Of a stretch of 51,790 nt of DNA, positions 1 to 9,148 are shown piece after piece. The position numbers and the translations under genes were made by a program. This DNA comes from Methylococcaceae bacterium UBA662 (GTDB lineage: Bacteria; Pseudomonadota; Gammaproteobacteria; Methylococcales; Methylomonadaceae). The stretch covers positions 1 to 51,790 of the forward strand of contig DBNW01000065.1 in NCBI GenBank assembly GCA_002299425.1, read 5' to 3'. Position 1 is the first letter of the stretch. Every line of letters begins with the position of its first letter. The notes beneath the pieces are model-generated. The model saw nothing but the letters and a program-made list of their open reading frames with translations, was not told the origin of the DNA and did no database searches.

Positions 1-76
1 GAATTTAAGCGCGATTGCCCTGAGCGGCCGCCCTGCCTTAGATTTTACGATCAGGCGTGCCGTTCGGGGTAAGTAA
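1..76 (+). CDS. possible C-terminal tail of an upstream gene (left-edge partial)
   Basis: Reading from base 2, an open frame of 24 codons ends at TAA 74-76. Its composition (alanine, arginine and leucine rich, ending IRRAVRGK) looks like a proteobacterial protein C-terminus. The other forward frames stop at once or give an unlikely cysteine-rich peptide. The piece is too short to identify. The stretch from 77 to 173 holds no gene; an AGGGGA at 157-162 serves as the ribosome binding site of pmbA. Confidence 0.25.
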   Translation, partial: NLSAIALSGRPALDFTIRRAVRGK

Positions 77-173
77 AGCCAATCCCGGCGTTAGATAAAG
101 CCGGCCAACGCTGTTATGCTATTTGCCTTAGGCGCAGCGCCGTTTTAACGAAAGCCAGGGGAAAACTGTCACT

Positions 174-1508
174 ATGTACAACCAAGACGCCATTGATGGC
201 ATGAAAAATATCGTCCAAGAGTTGCTGAATGAGGCCAAAAAACGGGGTGCCAGTGCCGCAGAGGCCGGACTCAGTCAAGAGACCGGGTTGTCTGCCACCG
301 CCCGACTCGGGGATGTCGAGAGCCTAGAGCACCATTGCGGCCAAAGCGTGGGCGTTACCGTTTATTTTGGCCAAAAAAAGGGTTCCGCCAGCAGCAATGA
401 CTGGTCGCTGGCGTCTATCAAAGAGACCGTCAATGCCGCTTGCAGCATTGCCCGGTACACGGGCGAGGATGCCTGCGCCGGTCTGCCTGAGGCCGAATGG
501 CTGGCGACGGCATTCCCCGATTTGGATGTGAATCATCCGTGGTCACTGGATGCCGATGCCGCTATTGCCTTAGCCATCGAATGCGAGGCCGCGGCCCGCG
601 CTTACCACCCGGCTATCGGCAATTCGGAAGGGGCTACGGTTAACAGCCATCAAGGTGTTCAGGTGTTAGGCAACAGCTTGGGTTTTTTACAGGGTCTGGA
701 ATCGACCCGTCACGCCATCAGTTGTTCGGTTATCGCCCAACACGAGGACAGTATGCAGCGGGATTATTGGTACAGCGTCGCCGCAAACCCAGAGCAACTG
801 GAAGCGGTCGCCGTGGTTGGTGCTAAAGCTGCCGAACGCGCCGTCAGGCGACTGAATGCTCGCAGTCTGAGCACCCGGCAATGTCCGGTGCTGTATGCGG
901 CTGAAGCCGCATCCGGTTTGCTAGGCAGCTTTATTAGTGCTGTCAGCGGCGGCAATTTGTACCGGAAATCGTCATTCTTGCTGGATGCACTAGACACCCC
1001 GGTTTTTCCTGAGTTTATCCGAATTTACGAACAGCCGTTCCTGAAAGCGGCCTTAGGCAGTGCTGCCTACGATGCCGAAGGGGTCGCCCCCCGTGCGCGG
1101 GACATCGTCAGCGAGGGCGTTTTGCGTGGTTATGTGCTAAGCACATACTCGGCGCGCAAACTGGGTCTTAAAAGCACCGGCAATGCCGGTGGCATCCATA
1201 ATCTAGGCCTAGACAGCAGCGGCTACGATTTGCCCGCCCTGCTAAAACTAATGGGTTCTGGTTTGTTGGTCACGGAACTGATGGGGCAGGGCGTTAATAC
1301 AGTGACCGGAGACTACTCCCGTGGGGCGGCCGGGTTTTGGGTGGAAGGCGGTGAGTTGTGCTACCCGGTCGAGGAAATCACTATTGCCGGCAATTTGCGC
1401 GACATGTTCAAAAGCATTGTGGCCGTAGGCAACGACACCGATTGCCGGGGCAGTATTCGTACCGGCTCTATTTTACTGGGCAATGTGTCCGTAGCCGGCA
1501 GCCGCTAA
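174..1508 (+). CDS. pmbA: metalloprotease-associated protein PmbA/TldE
   Basis: This 444-residue protein matches the TldE/PmbA subunit of the cytosolic TldD-TldE protease, which trims modified peptides such as microcin B17 and degrades CcdA in enterobacteria. Family features are the N-terminal mixed alpha/beta half and the glycine-rich C-terminal half, with GVNTVTGDYSRGAAGFWVEG at about residues 365-384 and the closing GSIRTGSILLGNVSVAG. The HExxxH zinc site belongs to the TldD partner and is not expected here. The ATG at 174 has AGGGGA eleven bases upstream; a second ATG at 201 lacks such a site. TldD is not in the window, so the partner must lie elsewhere. Confidence 0.95.
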   Translation: MYNQDAIDGMKNIVQELLNEAKKRGASAAEAGLSQETGLSATARLGDVESLEHHCGQSVGVTVYFGQKKGSASSNDWSLASIKETVNAACSIARYTGEDACAGLPEAEWLATAFPDLDVNHPWSLDADAAIALAIECEAAARAYHPAIGNSEGATVNSHQGVQVLGNSLGFLQGLESTRHAISCSVIAQHEDSMQRDYWYSVAANPEQLEAVAVVGAKAAERAVRRLNARSLSTRQCPVLYAAEAASGLLGSFISAVSGGNLYRKSSFLLDALDTPVFPEFIRIYEQPFLKAALGSAAYDAEGVAPRARDIVSEGVLRGYVLSTYSARKLGLKSTGNAGGIHNLGLDSSGYDLPALLKLMGSGLLVTELMGQGVNTVTGDYSRGAAGFWVEGGELCYPVEEITIAGNLRDMFKSIVAVGNDTDCRGSIRTGSILLGNVSVAGSR

Positions 1509-1630
1509 GCGTTTGTCGGCACACTGGCTTGCCGCTGCTAAATTAGGGTTTCTGTAGGGTGCTCTACAAAGTGCTTGCATTCAGACAAGTCGCTACCAGT
1601 CAGCGCAACAAAACCGCGCTAAAGCAGCGG

Positions 1631-2293
1631 TTATTCCTTACCCGGCAAAAACGGTACGAACGCTACGTCTTCCATCTCATCAACGACAAAACCATCGCGG
1701 CTGTGAAAAACCCGCAACAGTTTTTGCACGCCGCTTTTTTCACCGACCGGAATTGCCATCAGCCCGCCCTCGGCCATTTGTCGTAACAAAGGCTCCGGCA
1801 GCTCCGGCGGCGCAGCCGATACTAAGATGCCGTCATAAGGCGCGTTTTCGGGCCAGCCGTACCCGCCATCGTCATGCAAGTAACTGATGTTTTTAAGCTT
1901 TAGGCTCCATAGGTGGTTTTTGGCTTTTTTTTGCAACGGCAGGATGCGCTCCACGCTGTAAACGTGCTCAACCAGTTGCGCCAAAATAGCCGTCTGATAA
2001 CCACAACCGGTGCCAATTTCTAGTACCCTAGACAACGGCCCGCCCGACAACACCAGCTCGGTCATTCTAGCGACGATGTACGGCTGGGAAATGGTTTGGT
2101 TGTAGCCAATAGGCAGGGCGGTATCCTCATACGCCCGGCTGGCTAACGCTTCGTCGACAAAAATATGCCGGGGCGTATCCTGCATCACCTGCAACACGCG
2201 CCGGTCGCAGATGCCCTGTTCCTGCAACCGGCTGACCATGCGCCCGCAGGTGCGCTGCGAAGTCATGCCGATGCCTTGCCATTTTGCTATCAA
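1631..2293 (-). CDS. pcm: protein-L-isoaspartate O-methyltransferase
   Basis: The enzyme repairs damaged proteins by methylating L-isoaspartyl residues with S-adenosylmethionine. The 220-residue product shows the family's TISQPYIVARMTEL (about 67-80) and the SAM-binding VLEIGTGCGYQTAIL (about 90-104). A TTG at 2293 is chosen as start because GAGGGG sits about six bases before it; an ATG ten codons in (2266) is the alternative and lacks a clear ribosome binding site. It starts 13 bases after the surE stop, so the two are one transcription unit, as in many proteobacteria. The usual next genes, nlpD and rpoS, are about 42 kb away. Confidence 0.95.
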   Translation of the reverse strand: MIAKWQGIGMTSQRTCGRMVSRLQEQGICDRRVLQVMQDTPRHIFVDEALASRAYEDTALPIGYNQTISQPYIVARMTELVLSGGPLSRVLEIGTGCGYQTAILAQLVEHVYSVERILPLQKKAKNHLWSLKLKNISYLHDDGGYGWPENAPYDGILVSAAPPELPEPLLRQMAEGGLMAIPVGEKSGVQKLLRVFHSRDGFVVDEMEDVAFVPFLPGKE

Positions 2294-2306
2294 TCGTATC
2301 CCCTCA

Positions 2307-3047
2307 TTAGGGCAACCACTCTTTCAGCGCATTCAAGCGTTCATACCAGGTTAAGTCTATCTGTAACGGTGTGACCGAAACGTAACCCGCGTTGATGGCG
2401 TAAAAATCTGTACCAGGACCTGCATCTTGCTCGGCACCGGGTGGTCCCACCCAATAAATGCTGCGCCCGCGTGGGTCTTGGCTTTTTATCACCGACTCAG
2501 ACTTGTGGCGCTGGCCCAAACGGGCCGCTTGGTAGCCTTTTATTTGCTCGATGGGTAAATCCGGAACATTGACATTCAAAATGATGTCTTGCGGCAACGG
2601 TCGGGCAATCAGCTGCCGCAGCAGAGTCACGGCTACTTGCCCGGCCGTAGCAAAATGCACGGGATTGTTGCCAACTAAGGAAATTGCCACTGCGGGTAAG
2701 CCTAAAAAACGACCTTCCGTCGCCGCGGCTACGGTTCCCGAATACAGCACGTCATCGCCTAAGTTGGCGCCGTGGTTAATGCCGGCGAACACCATATCCG
2801 GCTCCTTAGCCAACAAGCCGGTGATGGCCAGGTGTACGCAATCGGTGGGTGTGCCATCGACCTTGACAAAACCGTTGTCAGTGTCGTAAGCCCGCAACGG
2901 CATGTCTAAGGTCAACGAATTGCTCGCCGCGCTGCGGTTGCGGTCGGGTGCCACCACGGACAACTCGGCATGACCCCGTAAAGCCGCCGCCAACGCTACC
3001 AAACCCTCGGCCAAATAACCGTCGTCATTACTCAACAAAATATGCAT
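2307..3047 (-). CDS. surE: 5'/3'-nucleotidase SurE
   Basis: SurE is a metal-dependent survival protein that dephosphorylates nucleoside monophosphates. The N-terminal MHILLSNDDG holds the metal-binding Asp pair (D8, D9) followed by AASNSLT and GINHGANLGDDVLYSGTVAAA, all hallmarks of the family. The start is placed at 3047 because MHILLSNDDG is the family's usual beginning; an upstream in-frame start at 3074 would add nine residues with no known counterpart. The length is then 246 residues. Transcribed just upstream of pcm. Confidence 0.95.
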   Translation of the reverse strand: MHILLSNDDGYLAEGLVALAAALRGHAELSVVAPDRNRSAASNSLTLDMPLRAYDTDNGFVKVDGTPTDCVHLAITGLLAKEPDMVFAGINHGANLGDDVLYSGTVAAATEGRFLGLPAVAISLVGNNPVHFATAGQVAVTLLRQLIARPLPQDIILNVNVPDLPIEQIKGYQAARLGQRHKSESVIKSQDPRGRSIYWVGPPGAEQDAGPGTDFYAINAGYVSVTPLQIDLTWYERLNALKEWLP

Positions 3048-3123
3048 TACCAATCGCCGCCTGAAAAAAGTCATTTATAATGGCCAGCGATGTTAGCAAC
3101 AATAACCCGCAAAATCAGCTACC

Positions 3124-3657
3124 ATGACAAAAAAAATCATCAGTTCTGAAGACCGTGATTTATTTCGCCAGTCGCTAGCCGGCATTCGCCTGTTAATGAC
3201 CGACAAGGTATTGTTGAAACAAACCGAACCCCCTAAACCTGTCCCCAAACCCAAGCCGCGTACCGACGAAGATTTTTTACCGCTTATTGATGCCGCGCTA
3301 GAGCCTGTTGGTGCGGAAGAGGCACTCAGTTACGGCAAACCCGGTGTGGCAAAAAACGTTTTGAGCAAGCTTCGCCAGGGCTATTTTGGTCTCGATGCTG
3401 AACTGGACTTGCACGGCTTAACCAGCACACAAGCTCAGCGGCAATTGTGGCACTTTGTAGCAACCAGTAGGCAAAAAAATTACCGCTGTTTGCGTATCGT
3501 TCACGGCAAAGGGTACCGCTCAGCCGGCAACCAACCGGTGCTAAAAAACCATGTGAACAGTTGGTTGCGACAACATTGGGATGTCTTGGCGTTTTGCTCG
3601 GCATGCCCTAAGGACGGCGGGACTGGGGCGGTGTGGGTGCTGCTAAGAATTCATTAG
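3124..3657 (+). CDS. Smr-domain protein (SmrA/YdaL-like)
   Basis: This 177-residue protein has a disordered, Pro/Lys-rich segment near residues 33-46 followed by a C-terminal Smr domain. Visible motifs are LDLHGLT (94-100) and HGKG (127-130), the two signatures of stand-alone Smr proteins, which have DNA- or RNA-nicking endonuclease activity in tested members. It is divergent from surE with about 75 bases between them. Assignment to the DNA endonuclease SmrA subgroup is by architecture only; the substrate is not shown by the sequence. Confidence 0.88.
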   Translation: MTKKIISSEDRDLFRQSLAGIRLLMTDKVLLKQTEPPKPVPKPKPRTDEDFLPLIDAALEPVGAEEALSYGKPGVAKNVLSKLRQGYFGLDAELDLHGLTSTQAQRQLWHFVATSRQKNYRCLRIVHGKGYRSAGNQPVLKNHVNSWLRQHWDVLAFCSACPKDGGTGAVWVLLRIH

Positions 3658-3941
3658 CCGGAGTAAACCGATAAACGGGCAATGTGTCAGGTTTTTTTAC
3701 AATTTTCTTGTTTTTTGCCACTGCTCTCCGCCAGTTTTTGTTGTACCATTAGGCAGTTAACTCTCTTCCACGGTATGGCTTTTTTTTGCTAGCCGAGGAG
3801 TGTTAGTGTGTTTTTTTGCATAGCAACCGCTTTTTTTAACAGACTGCTTAGGATAAACCATGAACAGCCGCTCATTATAACCTTGGCCTTAATCGGACGT
3901 TTACCGCCAATAGAACCGCCCCCGTCATCGGCGCGGCACGG
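3658..3941. other. T-rich intergenic stretch with a possible lost 5' end of the PEP-CTERM gene
   Basis: No intact gene is seen. The region carries several T runs of seven to eight bases (around 3692, 3781, 3811 and 3831). A GTG at 3808 with GAGGAG at 3795-3800 opens a short frame whose product contains the hydrophobic stretch PLIITLALIG, but it stops near 3945 in a different frame from the PEP-CTERM protein. An ATG at 3860 reaches a stop after six codons. It could be a decayed signal-peptide region. Confidence 0.35.
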
Positions 3942-4409
3942 GTGACCTTGCGCAGCGACAGCGGCCAGCTTGCTTTTGAAACAGGCTTCGCAGTACGCGG
4001 TAGCGGTACCGTGCGTTGGACGGCACCGTCAGGTATTAACCTGAGTGCGGGTGCCCAGAAGTTCCAGTTCGGCAACTATTCTGCGGACCAGGTGTTTTCA
4101 CTGGCCATGACGTTAACCGACAGCAGCAATAACACGCGGCATTACAGTAACAGTGCGATGCCACTTGGAGACGGCAGCGGCGTGTTTGATATTTATTTCT
4201 CCTCGCTGACCGGGACCGGTCTCTTAAGCGATATTGTGGCGTTGAACTTGGTTATTTCTGACCGGCCTGCAGCACAAAACGGGTCTGCCTCCCCGGATGT
4301 GTCTTTTACGTTTTTAGCGACCATCCCAGAACCGGGTGCCATCAGCTTAATGGCTCTGGGTGCGTTGGCCTTTTTGGCATTGGCCAGAGGCAAACGCCCG
4401 GCCATCTGA
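3942..4409 (+). CDS. PEP-CTERM sorting-domain protein, probably 5'-truncated
   Basis: The C-terminus has the complete PEP-CTERM signal: the IPEPG motif, a hydrophobic helix (ISLMALGALAFLALA) and a basic end (RGKR). Such proteins are exported and then processed by an exosortase, usually in exopolysaccharide-making Gram-negative bacteria. The GTG at 3942 is the first usable start. Protein-like sequence continues upstream in the same frame to about 3864 (including GLNRTFTANRTAPVIGAAR), directly after an in-frame TGA at 3861-3863, and no signal peptide lies in that frame. Without a signal peptide the sorting tag would be useless. The gene is therefore likely a remnant, or has a frameshift near 3860. 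No exosortase is in the window. Confidence 0.6.
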   Translation: MTLRSDSGQLAFETGFAVRGSGTVRWTAPSGINLSAGAQKFQFGNYSADQVFSLAMTLTDSSNNTRHYSNSAMPLGDGSGVFDIYFSSLTGTGLLSDIVALNLVISDRPAAQNGSASPDVSFTFLATIPEPGAISLMALGALAFLALARGKRPAI

Positions 4410-4544
4410 GGGTAAGGTTTGCGTACCGCTGGGTACGCTTTGCTTGAGCAGGCGATTGACCGGTTCCATTTTTTTGCCGCCTGCCGTGTATTTTTGGCCT
4501 CCCTTGTTGGGGTTTTTTGCTGTGTTGTACGGATGGCTGTCCTG

Positions 4545-4571
4545 ACCCGGTTTCAAGACGGGCGGGTTTTT
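4545..4571 (+). terminator. weak candidate terminator after the PEP-CTERM gene
   Basis: A short CCCG/CGGG stem (4546-4549 with 4559-4562 or 4563-4566) is followed by five T residues. The stem is short, so this is only a candidate. It lies just before the convergent end of the protease gene. Confidence 0.3.
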
Positions 4572-5346
4572 AAGGCGAGGGAATGCTTTTGAGCAAAGTG
4601 TTGATGTGGCTGGCGGGTATGGCGTAGGTGATGCCGCTGGGGTTGGATAAGGCATTTTCCCTGCTGCCGGTGACAAAAACCTTGTTAATGACACCGATTA
4701 CTTCCCCTGTTTTGGGATGGTACAAAGGGCTGCCGCTGTTTCCAGGGTAGGCGGTAGCGTCCAGTTGAAACACGTTGAACGGTGCTGTCATTTGCCGGAT
4801 TAGTCCGCTGTCCAGCCCGCCTGGATGGAGGGAGGGAATGATGTTGGGTGTGATGGCCGAGAGAATGCCCCGGTGAGTAACCGGATACAGACCTAAAACC
4901 ATGCCTAGGGGAAAGCCCGTGAAAGCGAACAATTGCCCTTCTGCGACGGTGTCAGACGATCCGATCATCATGGGAGGCAATCGGTCTTCGGCAAGCTTTA
5001 AAATAGCCAAGTCGTGTTTTTTGTCGAGGAAGGCTTGTCGGGCAACGGCGAACCTGTCTTGACCGTTTTTGCGGTAAAACACGGCAACTTTTTCCAGACG
5101 CCGGTCATCGAGTTGTTCTGGGATGACGTGTGCGTTGGTGACGATAAGACTGCCATCGGCAATGGCAAAGCCGGTCCCTAAAAAAATGCCCCGTGGACTG
5201 CGCGAGGGCGAATAGGTACCGACTGCGACAATGCTGGGTTTGATTTTTGCCAAGGTTTCAGGCAAGTATTCTTCTGCTGCGAACAACTTATTGCTGGCTA
5301 AGAAAAAATACAGCGCACAGATGACGAAAAAGGCAGGATGGGTCAT
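4570..5346 (-). CDS. secreted trypsin-like serine protease (DegP/HtrA-like fold, no PDZ)
   Basis: The 258-residue protein begins with a signal peptide (hydrophobic residues 5-22, AA at 23-24). It has the serine-protease triad in the expected order: His73 in TNAHV, Asp112 in HDLAILKL, and Ser204 in YPGNSGSPL. It ends soon after the protease fold, so it has no PDZ domain and is not a complete DegP/DegS. It probably works in the periplasm or outside the cell. The substrate is unknown. It is a single gene between the PEP-CTERM remnant (convergent) and ettA (divergent). Confidence 0.85.
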   Translation of the reverse strand: MTHPAFFVICALYFFLASNKLFAAEEYLPETLAKIKPSIVAVGTYSPSRSPRGIFLGTGFAIADGSLIVTNAHVIPEQLDDRRLEKVAVFYRKNGQDRFAVARQAFLDKKHDLAILKLAEDRLPPMMIGSSDTVAEGQLFAFTGFPLGMVLGLYPVTHRGILSAITPNIIPSLHPGGLDSGLIRQMTAPFNVFQLDATAYPGNSGSPLYHPKTGEVIGVINKVFVTGSRENALSNPSGITYAIPASHINTLLKSIPSP

Positions 5347-5478
5347 GGGATGTGTCGCTGCGGGTTGGTTTAGGGTGGTTTTTGCATTTTAGTGTAACAT
5401 TGCCGGGGTTGTTTTTGCTATTTCACTGCCCCGTCCGGGGATTTTCCTGACACTGTAACGAAATTACACACGCAATTT

Positions 5479-7143
5479 ATGGCTCAATACATTTATTCCA
5501 TGAACCGGGTGGGCAAAATAGTCCCCCCCAAAAAACACATTCTCAAAAACATTTCCTTGTCTTTCTTTCCCGGCGCAAAGATCGGCGTACTGGGTTTAAA
5601 TGGCTCGGGGAAATCCACGTTGCTTCGCATTATGGCCGGGATTGACAAGGACATCGAAGGCGAAGCCGTCCCACTCAAAGGCATTAACATTGGGTATCTG
5701 CCGCAAGAGCCGCAGTTAAACCCAGAGAAAACGGTCCGTGGCAACGTGGAAGAGGCGATAGCAGAAATCAAGGCGGTACTCGATAGATTCAATGAAGTCA
5801 ATAACGCATTCGCTGAACCCGACGCCGATTTTGACGCCCTGCTGGCCGAACAAGCCGATTTGCAGGAAAAAATCGAAGCGGCTGGGGCGTGGGAATTGGA
5901 GCGCAAGCTGGAAATTGCCGCCGACGCTCTACGATTGCCCGATTGGGATGCCGAGGTTACTAAGTTGTCTGGGGGCGAAAAACGCCGGGTCGCTTTGTGC
6001 CGTCTGCTGCTGTCCAATCCCGATATGCTGTTGCTGGATGAGCCGACCAACCATTTGGATGCCGAATCGGTGGCATGGCTAGAGCGCTTTTTGCATGACT
6101 TCTCTGGTACTGTGGTCGCCGTTACCCATGACCGCTATTTTTTGGATAATGTCGCCGGTTGGATTCTGGAGTTGGACCGGGGGGCAGGCATACCTTGGGA
6201 AGGCAATTATTCCAGTTGGCTGGAGCAAAAAGAAAAACGCTTAGGGCAGGAAGAAAAGCAAGAATCGTCTCGCCAAAAAGCCATGAAGGCCGAGCTGGAG
6301 TGGGTGCGTGCCAACCCTAAGGGCCGTCATGCTAAGAGCAAGGCGCGTTTGGCGCGGTTTGAAGAATTGTCATCTCAAGAAGTGCAAGCCCGCAACGAAA
6401 CCCAAGAAATTTATATCCCGCCCGGACCGCGTTTGGGCGATGTGGTGATCGAAGCTAAAAATATCAGCAAAGGTTTTGGCGACCGTCTGCTGATCAGTGA
6501 TTTAAGCTTTAGCCTGCCACCAGGCGGTATCGTCGGCATCATTGGCCCGAACGGTGCCGGTAAGACGACCTTGTTCCGTATGATGGCGGGGTTTGAACAA
6601 GCGGATTCCGGCACCATTACAATGGGGCAAACCGTGCAGGTGGCTTATGTTGACCAATTGCGCGATGACATGGATAACAGCAAGACCGTTTGGGAAGAGA
6701 TTTCCGATGGCTTGGATATAATCACTGTCGGCAAATACGAGACCCCGTCACGGTCTTATGTCGGGCGCTTTAATTTTAAGGGCGGCGACCAACAAAAACG
6801 CATCGGCGAATTATCCGGGGGCGAGCGTAACCGGGTGCATTTGGCGAAATTGCTTAAATCGGGCGGTAACGTCTTGTTGCTGGACGAGCCGACTAACGAC
6901 TTGGATGTGGAAACCTTGCGGGCATTGGAAGAAGCGTTGCTATCTTTCCCCGGCTGTGCGGTGGTCATTTCTCATGACCGTTGGTTCTTGGATAGAATTG
7001 CCAGCCATATTCTCGCCTTTGAAGGCGACAGCCAAGTGGTTTGGTTTGAAGGCAATTACCAGGATTATGAGACGGACCGCCACCGGCGTTTAGGAACGGA
7101 CGCCGACCAGCCGAAACGGATTAAGTACAAAAAATTGACGTAA
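5479..7143 (+). CDS. ettA: energy-dependent translational throttle protein EttA (ABC-F)
   Basis: EttA is a cytosolic ABC-F ATPase that binds the ribosomal E site and gates the first elongation step according to the energy charge. The 554-residue protein has two ATPase domains without membrane segments: Walker A GLNGSGKST and GPNGAGKTT, signatures LSGGEKRRV and LSGGERNRV, and Walker B followed by DEPTNHLD and DEPTNDLD. The length fits EttA (about 555) and it starts MAQYIYSMNRVGKIVPPKK as in that subfamily. It stands alone, convergent with aroE. Confidence 0.96.
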   Translation: MAQYIYSMNRVGKIVPPKKHILKNISLSFFPGAKIGVLGLNGSGKSTLLRIMAGIDKDIEGEAVPLKGINIGYLPQEPQLNPEKTVRGNVEEAIAEIKAVLDRFNEVNNAFAEPDADFDALLAEQADLQEKIEAAGAWELERKLEIAADALRLPDWDAEVTKLSGGEKRRVALCRLLLSNPDMLLLDEPTNHLDAESVAWLERFLHDFSGTVVAVTHDRYFLDNVAGWILELDRGAGIPWEGNYSSWLEQKEKRLGQEEKQESSRQKAMKAELEWVRANPKGRHAKSKARLARFEELSSQEVQARNETQEIYIPPGPRLGDVVIEAKNISKGFGDRLLISDLSFSLPPGGIVGIIGPNGAGKTTLFRMMAGFEQADSGTITMGQTVQVAYVDQLRDDMDNSKTVWEEISDGLDIITVGKYETPSRSYVGRFNFKGGDQQKRIGELSGGERNRVHLAKLLKSGGNVLLLDEPTNDLDVETLRALEEALLSFPGCAVVISHDRWFLDRIASHILAFEGDSQVVWFEGNYQDYETDRHRRLGTDADQPKRIKYKKLT

Positions 7144-7172
7144 TAAAGCTGGCGGGCGAGTTAATACGAGTC

Positions 7173-8015
7173 TTAGGTGTTGCTTGAGGAAGCTTTAAGC
7201 GAAAAAAAGTCCAGCACCGGTTTTGTGCGGGGCCGTACCCCATGCCAAAGATAGAAGGCTTCGGCGGCTTGTTCCACCAGCATGCCTAGCCCATCTAGGC
7301 TTTTGTGGGCGTTTTGAGCCAAACCCCATTGCACAAACGGGGTTGGCTGGTGGCTGTAAGCTAAGTCGTAGCACACCCCCGTATCGGCTAACAGCCCGTT
7401 TGGCAAGGGCGGTAGTTGATGGCTGAGGCTGGCGGAGGTGGCGTTAAGGATAAGGTCAAATTGCAGGTTTTGTAATTCCGGGAAACCGCAGCCTAGAATG
7501 CAGCCGAGGTGGCTAAATGTCTCAGCGAGTTTGCATGCTTTGTCTACGGTGCGGTTAGCAATGGTCAAACAGGCAGGTTTGTGCTCCAGCAAAGGGGCGA
7601 TAATACCGCGACTGGCTCCGCCTGCCCCTAAAATTAAAATCCGCCGGTCGGTTAAAGTCAGGTTGTGGTTGACGGTAAGGTCAGTGACTAGGCCGCAGCC
7701 GTCGGTGTTGTCGCCGAGCAAACTGCCGTCAGTGTGCAATGCAAGGGTGTTAACTGCTTTGGCCAGTTCCGCCCGGGGTGTCTTGTGTGTGACCAACTCC
7801 CAGGCCAGTTCTTTCAGGGGGACGGTGCAATTTAGACCTTTACCCCCTGAGCTAAAAAAAGCAGCTACCGCGTCGGTGAATTTTTTAGCACTTACATCGT
7901 GTGCCTGGTAGGACAAACGCTGCCCGGTTTGCTCGGCGAATAGGTGGTGAATTTGCGGCGATTTGCTGTGGTTGATGGGATGGCCGAAAACCGCGTACCG
8001 GTTTACGTTTTGCAT
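7173..8015 (-). CDS. aroE: shikimate dehydrogenase
   Basis: AroE reduces 3-dehydroshikimate to shikimate with NADPH in aromatic amino-acid synthesis. The 280-residue protein has the substrate-binding GHPINHSKSP near the N-terminus, NCTVPLKE with the catalytic lysine, GDNTDGCG, and the NADP-binding ILGAGGASRGI. Length is typical. It lies 70 bases downstream of hemB on the same strand, so they may be co-transcribed, although the pathways are different. Confidence 0.95.
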   Translation of the reverse strand: MQNVNRYAVFGHPINHSKSPQIHHLFAEQTGQRLSYQAHDVSAKKFTDAVAAFFSSGGKGLNCTVPLKELAWELVTHKTPRAELAKAVNTLALHTDGSLLGDNTDGCGLVTDLTVNHNLTLTDRRILILGAGGASRGIIAPLLEHKPACLTIANRTVDKACKLAETFSHLGCILGCGFPELQNLQFDLILNATSASLSHQLPPLPNGLLADTGVCYDLAYSHQPTPFVQWGLAQNAHKSLDGLGMLVEQAAEAFYLWHGVRPRTKPVLDFFSLKASSSNT

Positions 8016-8085
8016 GAGGACTCCTGTTCGCTTTGCCAGTACCGCACGGATACCTTCTTCAGCCGGGTGATGGGGTTTGGTAGTG

Positions 8086-9099
8086 TTATTCGGCCAGCCA
8101 CTGCGCGGCTTGTTTGGCGAAATAGGTAACTATCGCATCCCCGCCCGCCCGCTTGCAAGCCAGCAGCGATTCTAATACGGCTTGCCGCTCATCCAGCCAG
8201 CCGTTCATAGCGGCGGCTTTGATCATCGCGTACTCCCCGCTGACCTGATAAACAAAAGTAGGCACGCCGAAGCGGTCTTTAATGCGCCGAACAATGTCTA
8301 GGTAGGGCAGCCCGGGTTTGATCATCACCATGTCAGCACCTTCTTGTAAGTCCAGTTGTACTTCACGCAAGGCCTCGTCTGAATTGGCCGGGTCCATTTG
8401 GTAGCTGCGCTTGTCACTGGCTCCTAAGGATGCGGCCGAACCGACTGCATCCCGAAAAGGGCCGTAAAAACTGGAAGCGTATTTCGCAGAGTAGGCCAGT
8501 ATTTGTGTGTTGGTGTGGCCGTTTGTTTCCAGTACTGTCCGAATGGCACTGATGCGCCCGTCCATCATATCGGAGGGTGCTACTATGTCGGCCCCGGCTT
8601 CGGCATGTGACAAGGCTTGTTGGGTTAAAACGGCAAGCGTTTCATCGTTTAAGACATAACCGTGTGCGTTTGTCAGGCCGTCTTGACCGTGCAGGGTGTA
8701 GGGGTCAAGGGCAACATCAGTGATGATTCCTAATTCGGGAATTGCTTGTTTGAGTGCCCTGACGCTACGCTGGATTAAGCCGTCCGGGTTAAAGGCTTCT
8801 GCGGCGCAGGCAGATTTTAGCTGGCTGGGAACGACAGGGAATAGGGCAATGGCCGGGATACCCAGCCGGCTGATGACGGCCGCTTCTTCCAGCAACAAGT
8901 CCTGAGATAGCCTGTTAACGCCGGGCATGGACGCGATAGTCTCCTGTTTGCCCGAGCCTTCAGTGACAAAAACAGGATATATCAGATCGTTGCAAGTCAA
9001 AACGCTCTCCCGCACCAGGCGTCTGGAAAAATCGCTGTAGCGTACCCTCCTCATGCGTATGTGGGGAAAATTGGTGTTATTATGAAGTGCGTTGTCCAT
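8086..9099 (-). CDS. hemB: delta-aminolevulinic acid dehydratase (porphobilinogen synthase)
   Basis: HemB condenses two 5-aminolevulinate molecules to porphobilinogen in haem synthesis. The active-site lysines are visible in YSAKYASSFYGPFRDA and MIKPGLPYLD; the metal-site region is at about residues 110-135. Start placed at the ATG at 9099 (337 residues, as in other gammaproteobacteria); an in-frame ATG at 9135 would add 12 residues and lie 13 bases from the divergent mlaC start. Neither start has a strong ribosome binding site. Confidence 0.95.
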   Translation of the reverse strand: MDNALHNNTNFPHIRMRRVRYSDFSRRLVRESVLTCNDLIYPVFVTEGSGKQETIASMPGVNRLSQDLLLEEAAVISRLGIPAIALFPVVPSQLKSACAAEAFNPDGLIQRSVRALKQAIPELGIITDVALDPYTLHGQDGLTNAHGYVLNDETLAVLTQQALSHAEAGADIVAPSDMMDGRISAIRTVLETNGHTNTQILAYSAKYASSFYGPFRDAVGSAASLGASDKRSYQMDPANSDEALREVQLDLQEGADMVMIKPGLPYLDIVRRIKDRFGVPTFVYQVSGEYAMIKAAAMNGWLDERQAVLESLLACKRAGGDAIVTYFAKQAAQWLAE

Positions 9100-9148
9100 G
9101 CCGATGAGTGTGGTTTTTGGGTTTATCTGCGCCATTTTAGAGGAATTT

